The translations under genes were made by a program, and so were the position numbers. The notes beneath the pieces are model-generated. The model searched no databases. It saw nothing but the letters and a program-made list of their open reading frames with translations, and was not told the DNA's origin. This document shows, one piece after another, positions 13,093-16,006 of a stretch of DNA of 16,006 nucleotides. Position 1 is the first letter of the stretch, and every line of letters begins with the position of its first letter. Source of the DNA: an uncultured Spirochaetales bacterium (lineage in GTDB: Bacteria; UBP6; UBA1177); contig CACZFE010000012.1 of NCBI GenBank assembly GCA_902780365.1, positions 1-16,006 of the forward strand, written 5' to 3'.

Positions 13093-14748
13093 CTATATTC
13101 TGTTTTTGTTGATGCATTCGAGCAGATACTTGCAGCACTCGACGGTTTTTTCTTTATATTCCTCTTTCAGAAGTTCATCATTGTTATGCTGATAAGGGTT
13201 TCTCGCCCTTTTCAAATGATCTGCCGCTTTTTTAAATTTGTCATGTTCTTCAAATATTTCTCTTAAATTCAGATTGGAATACTCCATTTCACACAGCAAA
13301 AACAAACCTCTGGTATTTATCGCTTCAAGAATGGTGATCTCCGCATCAGGTTTCATACAGTCTGAATTTTGCATCTTCTCTTTCAGCTTTACTGCTTCTT
13401 CTAAACAATAGAAAAGAGAATATTCCTCCATTGTGTAAGTTTTACCCGTATTTTTATCTGTAAAAGGCTTAGCGTTTTTTCTCGGAATGTCGTTTGGATA
13501 GAAATAGTTTTGCATTTTCTGCCGAGTCTTTTCAGAGATTTTCAAAATATACTTTTCAGCAATCCTTTTTTCCCAATCTTCTTCGGAATATACTTTTTTC
13601 AATCGGGGTTTCAGAATGGCTCTCATTCCGGTCTCCGTATCGTGCCAGAGCGGGAAGAAATTTATATCCCGTTCTTTCATTTTCATGTATTCATACAGTT
13701 TTCCGGAAATGATTTTCGGCCTTTTTCTGTCATCAAGAATTCCGTAGTCATATAAAGTCTCGATGTCGGTTTTCGTGCACTTTTCATCCATAGGTCCGAA
13801 AACTATCTGATAGAGCTTGTTTTTCAGGTCTTCTCCCGGAGAATCAAGTACTGCCTCGAATTCCGGATATATAATTTTTGCTTTTTCCCTGAATATTGTC
13901 TCCATATCCGCAGGTTTGCCATCGTCTTTTTCCGCTTTATACTCTGCCAGAATAATATCTGACCAGTACGGATGACCTCCGGTAAAACATTTAAGAAGAG
14001 CCCGTTCTTCATCATTCAATTGAATTTCGCTCTGCCTGTAATAATCAAGCAGTTCTTTATCTGAAAATCCGCGAAGATACAATCGGTTGTCTCCGATAAA
14101 ATCCAGATCCTCCACTGATGTTTCAGATACAATAACAAAAGTTGCATCGTATTTCGGATTAGTCACCAATTCTTTGAGAACAGTAAAAAAACGTTTGCGA
14201 TTTTTAAACAGTTCTGAAGACTTATAAAAATCATCGACAATACATAGGATCTTTTTTTTATAACTTTTTATTGTGTCGAAAAATTTGCATAAAGTATCTT
14301 CCCCGTCATTTTCTATATTCTCGCTTTGGATTTTTTCATTTAATCGAAACAGATTGCTGCTATAACCCCAAGAACTATTTTCTCTTTTAATGATTTCACA
14401 AATTTTTTTAGCCATATTTTTGAAAAATATATCAGCAGAATCGGAGATGCCGGCCAATACTTTTACTACTATGATATTATTGTTTTGGTAATATTCTTCC
14501 GTTTTAGACTCAAACACATTGTAAATCAGAGAGGATTTCCCAATTTTCCGCATTCCGATCAAATTCACGGAACGGCCGTTTTTAATGGTTTGCTTAACTA
14601 ATTTCTGCTCTATTTCTTTTCTTTGAATATAATCTTCTCTCTCCATAATATTGCCGACATTTTTAAGCCGGTTTTCTTTTTCTCCGGAAATTTTTTCAGA
14701 AATTTGCTTTTTACGTGATTGTGATTTTTTCTCGAACAGGCGTCCCAA
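13093..14748 (-). CDS. Membrane-anchored P-loop ATPase with C-terminal HEPN-like RNPYQH motif
   Basis: This protein has at least 551 aa on the minus strand and converges on the methyltransferase gene with only 14 bases between the stops. Walker A is GMRKIGKSS (65-73), Walker B-like is ILCIVDD (167-173), and IVSETSVEDL (about 208-217) could be a sensor strand; together they resemble STAND/AAA ATPases. The C-terminal 130 residues are helical and carry ARNPYQHN (R516-x4-H521), the R-x4-H pattern of HEPN ribonuclease domains. The TTG at 14748 is only the outermost standard start. The same frame continues upstream to a stop near 14853 and encodes FGIVVAAISAIIAFFLGRLF followed by EKKSQSRKK, a convincing membrane anchor with a cytoplasmic basic flank, so the true protein starts near 14826-14843 (see findings). 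ATPase-HEPN proteins are often toxins or abortive-infection effectors; that role is inference here. Confidence 0.75.
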   Translation of the reverse strand: MGRLFEKKSQSRKKQISEKISGEKENRLKNVGNIMEREDYIQRKEIEQKLVKQTIKNGRSVNLIGMRKIGKSSLIYNVFESKTEEYYQNNNIIVVKVLAGISDSADIFFKNMAKKICEIIKRENSSWGYSSNLFRLNEKIQSENIENDGEDTLCKFFDTIKSYKKKILCIVDDFYKSSELFKNRKRFFTVLKELVTNPKYDATFVIVSETSVEDLDFIGDNRLYLRGFSDKELLDYYRQSEIQLNDEERALLKCFTGGHPYWSDIILAEYKAEKDDGKPADMETIFREKAKIIYPEFEAVLDSPGEDLKNKLYQIVFGPMDEKCTKTDIETLYDYGILDDRKRPKIISGKLYEYMKMKERDINFFPLWHDTETGMRAILKPRLKKVYSEEDWEKRIAEKYILKISEKTRQKMQNYFYPNDIPRKNAKPFTDKNTGKTYTMEEYSLFYCLEEAVKLKEKMQNSDCMKPDAEITILEAINTRGLFLLCEMEYSNLNLREIFEEHDKFKKAADHLKRARNPYQHNNDELLKEEYKEKTVECCKYLLECINKNRI

Positions 14749-14843
14749 AAAGAATGCAATAATAGCAGATATGGCAGCTACTACTATGCCGAAAAAAACG
14801 GGAGAACCACCGTTACTGTTTCCAATTTTTTCCTTTCCGCCAT
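14749..14843 (-). other. Probable N-terminal extension of the ATPase gene (transmembrane segment, unclear start)
   Basis: On the minus strand an ATG at 14843 opens MAERKK but then reads into a stop after about 19 codons. Moving back one base at the A run (14831-14826) joins it to the ATPase frame, giving MAERKKIGNSNGGSP followed by the transmembrane helix. Without a shift, the ATPase frame could begin at ATT 14826, which has an AAGG four to five bases upstream. A sequencing or assembly error in the A run, programmed slippage, a real frameshift mutation and an ATT start all remain possible. Confidence 0.5.
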
Positions 14844-14886
14844 TGAATTCTCACACACCTCGAACCAAAGCGGGAAAATATAAACA

Positions 14887-14915
14887 ATCTGAAAAAAATC
14901 TCAAAAATATGTCAA
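14887..14915 (-). promoter_or_regulatory. Candidate promoter of the ATPase gene
   Basis: On the minus strand TTGACA (14915-14910) is followed after 17 bases by TCAGAT (14892-14887), a weak -10 that keeps the first T and the final AT. It points towards the ATPase gene about 45 bases before its ATG at 14843. Confidence 0.4.
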
Positions 14916-14932
14916 TTTAAACGCTTTTGGAC

Positions 14933-14958
14933 ACTTCGAAGTCTGGATGTGCAGCTGC
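14933..14958. promoter_or_regulatory. Two palindromes in the divergent intergenic region
   Basis: The 10-bp perfect palindrome ACTTCGAAGT (14933-14942) and the 8-bp palindrome GCAGCTGC (14951-14958) lie 8 bases apart, just upstream of the candidate ATPase promoter. They could be operator sites controlling the ATPase gene. The rest of 14844-15103 shows no gene. Confidence 0.3.
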
Positions 14959-15026
14959 TTGGAAAGTGTAAAAAGCGGTCAAGTTATCCCACGAATCTTT
15001 TCTTTCATCTTAACTAACGAAATTCC

Positions 15027-15054
15027 TTTACAAATTCTGCCCCTTCATTATTCT
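15027..15054 (+). promoter_or_regulatory. Candidate promoter of the small exported protein gene
   Basis: TTTACA (15027-15032, 5/6 match) is followed after 16 bases by TATTCT (15049-15054, 4/6). The leader would be about 40 bases long. An inverted repeat CTGAA-ATT-TTCAG (15081-15093) overlaps the first bases of the ribosome binding site AGGAGG (15092-15097) and might modulate translation. Confidence 0.45.
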
Positions 15055-15103
15055 GACACGAATTTTGTTGGTCAGTGAATCTGAAATTTTCAGGAGGTTT
15101 GGA

Positions 15104-15628
15104 ATGAAGAAAAAAATTTTGATGATTCTGGCGTCGTTGTTTCTTTTTAGTCCGGTTTGGGCACAGAACCTTCATTTTCCTTATATTTATTCCAACAATC
15201 CCGAAGAAACATTTAATGTTTATGAAAAATGCACGTCGGGGGAACAAATTATTGAAGATTTCTACGGGGATAATTTTATTGGAGGATATTTCCAAACCAA
15301 TTCGATTCATTGTTTCGTTCTTCGTTACAAATCAAACGGGGAAGTTATTGAAACAGTTTCTACCAAGTTTCTTAATGATTACAGGACATTATTTAAAATG
15401 TTCGATAAAGATATCGATGCGAAAAAGGGGCGTAATCTAAAACTTTTTTTTGTTTTTGTGGGTAACAACAACAAACCGATTGCCTACGCGCTTTATTCTG
15501 AAAATATAAATGCCTCAGAGAATACTATCTGGAATCCGTTAAATGGTGTAAAACGCAGTATTGACCGGGCAAATGAAGCCACGGAAATTGATCCGCAAGT
15601 ATTGAGAAAATATCATTATTATTATTAG
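15104..15628 (+). CDS. Small exported protein of unknown function
   Basis: This 174-aa protein starts at 15104 behind a strong AGGAGG (15092-15097, spacing 6). Residues 1-21 form a classical Sec signal peptide: MKKK, a hydrophobic stretch ILMILASLFLF, then SPVWA as a signal peptidase I site before QNL. The mature part of about 150 residues is mixed alpha/beta, with aromatic strands (LKLFFVFVGNNN) and a C-terminus ending in four Tyr after His (YHYYY). There are only two Cys and no lipobox, so it is probably periplasmic or secreted. I recognise no family. It may share a transcript with the next gene 73 bases on, although a weak terminator-like hairpin lies between them. Confidence 0.75.
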   Translation: MKKKILMILASLFLFSPVWAQNLHFPYIYSNNPEETFNVYEKCTSGEQIIEDFYGDNFIGGYFQTNSIHCFVLRYKSNGEVIETVSTKFLNDYRTLFKMFDKDIDAKKGRNLKLFFVFVGNNNKPIAYALYSENINASENTIWNPLNGVKRSIDRANEATEIDPQVLRKYHYYY

Positions 15629-15665
15629 TTGCCGATACCGCTAAATTTTCTGCCATATATTTCAT

Positions 15666-15689
15666 ATCCGAAACTCGGATCGGATTTTT
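15666..15689 (+). terminator. Weak terminator-like hairpin
   Basis: ATCCGA (15666-15671) and TCGGAT (15675-15680) form a perfect 6-bp stem with a 3-base loop. CGGATTTTT follows, with five T residues at 15685-15689. The second CGGAT can also compete for the same ATCCG. The short T run and its closeness to the next ribosome binding site (15691-15697) leave open whether this is a terminator or a leader structure. Confidence 0.4.
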
Positions 15690-15701
15690 AAAGGAGGGAA
15701 T

Positions 15702-16006
15702 ATGAGATCGCAGAATGAAACAGAAAAACTTATTGCCGAAATAACGGAAAACAAAAAAATTCTGCGTGAAAATTTTCAAGAAAAACCAAATGAAACAGAA
15801 GAGTTGTATGCTTCTCTAAAAGGATTAGGAGTGAATGAACTCAAACAGATTTTTCCTTCTCCTGAAACTGTTGTTGAAAAAAATATTTTCGATGTAAAAA
15901 GTGAAATTATTACCAGTGAAAGCATTAAGAAAAAAGCTCTGGCAGTTATAAAACTTGCAAACCCTGAAAATATTGAAAGAACCCTGCCTGAAAATTTTGA
16001 AAAAGA
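15702..16006 (+). CDS. N-terminal part of a hypothetical protein, partial
   Basis: An ATG at 15702 behind AAGGAGG (15691-15697) opens a frame that stays open to the right edge (101 full codons). It begins MRSQNETEKLIAEITENKK. The visible part is hydrophilic, Lys/Glu-rich and without a signal peptide or membrane segment, so it is probably cytoplasmic and largely helical. It includes ELYASLKGLGVNELKQIFPS (about 34-53). I recognise no domain. Its close spacing behind the exported protein suggests one operon. Confidence 0.7.
   Translation, partial: MRSQNETEKLIAEITENKKILRENFQEKPNETEELYASLKGLGVNELKQIFPSPETVVEKNIFDVKSEIITSESIKKKALAVIKLANPENIERTLPENFEK

Overview
The window reads as a chromosomal stretch of an anaerobic or facultatively anaerobic Gram-negative bacterium. 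A lipoprotein built from Cys-rich 'CGDGxxNGxExCDDG' modules is typical of Myxococcota and related former Deltaproteobacteria. An oxygen-sensitive class III ribonucleotide reductase (NrdD with its activase NrdG) and radical SAM enzymes point to anaerobic life. The lineage call is an inference from gene content only.

Layout. (1) 1-688: the 3' end of an unidentified gene, then a tRNA operon Gly(GCC)-Cys(GCA)-Leu(UAA), the same order as glyW-cysT-leuZ of E. coli. (2) 689-2959: a secreted disulfide-rich lipoprotein and a small DUF3795-type Cys-rich protein. (3) 3059-6808: a long leader carrying two sequence elements (A1, B1) and a 14-codon ORF, then a prokaryotic viperin (pVip), a 37-codon ORF and an 847-aa helical-repeat/ankyrin protein. 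(4) 6873-13078: second copies of the two elements (B2, A2), a small zinc-ribbon protein, then five overlapping genes: nrdG, nrdD, a calcineurin-like phosphoesterase, a thymidylate-kinase-like nucleotide kinase, and an 819-aa protein fusing BspA-type leucine-rich repeats to a beta-class DNA methyltransferase. (5) 13093-14843, minus strand and convergent: a membrane-anchored P-loop ATPase with a C-terminal RNPYQH (R-x4-H) motif resembling HEPN ribonucleases. (6) 14844-16006: a divergent intergenic region, a small exported protein and the start of a further gene.

How it may work together. pVips convert ribonucleoside triphosphates into 3'-deoxy-3',4'-didehydro chain terminators and are often encoded beside nucleotide kinases. 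Here the pVip transcription unit and the NrdDG/kinase/phosphoesterase/methyltransferase unit carry near-identical upstream elements in the same orientation: element A matches at 25 of 30 positions and element B at 32 of 37. This suggests shared control of a nucleotide-centred locus. With the convergent ATPase it has the look of a defence island, or of a phage-derived nucleotide module taken up by the host. The enzyme families are well supported by motifs; that they form one system is inference.

The most unusual single item is the LRR-methyltransferase fusion at the end of a fully overlapping operon. Also notable are two very short ORFs with good ribosome binding sites (3120-3164, 4159-4272) and a possible frameshift or non-standard start that hides the transmembrane N-terminus of the minus-strand ATPase.
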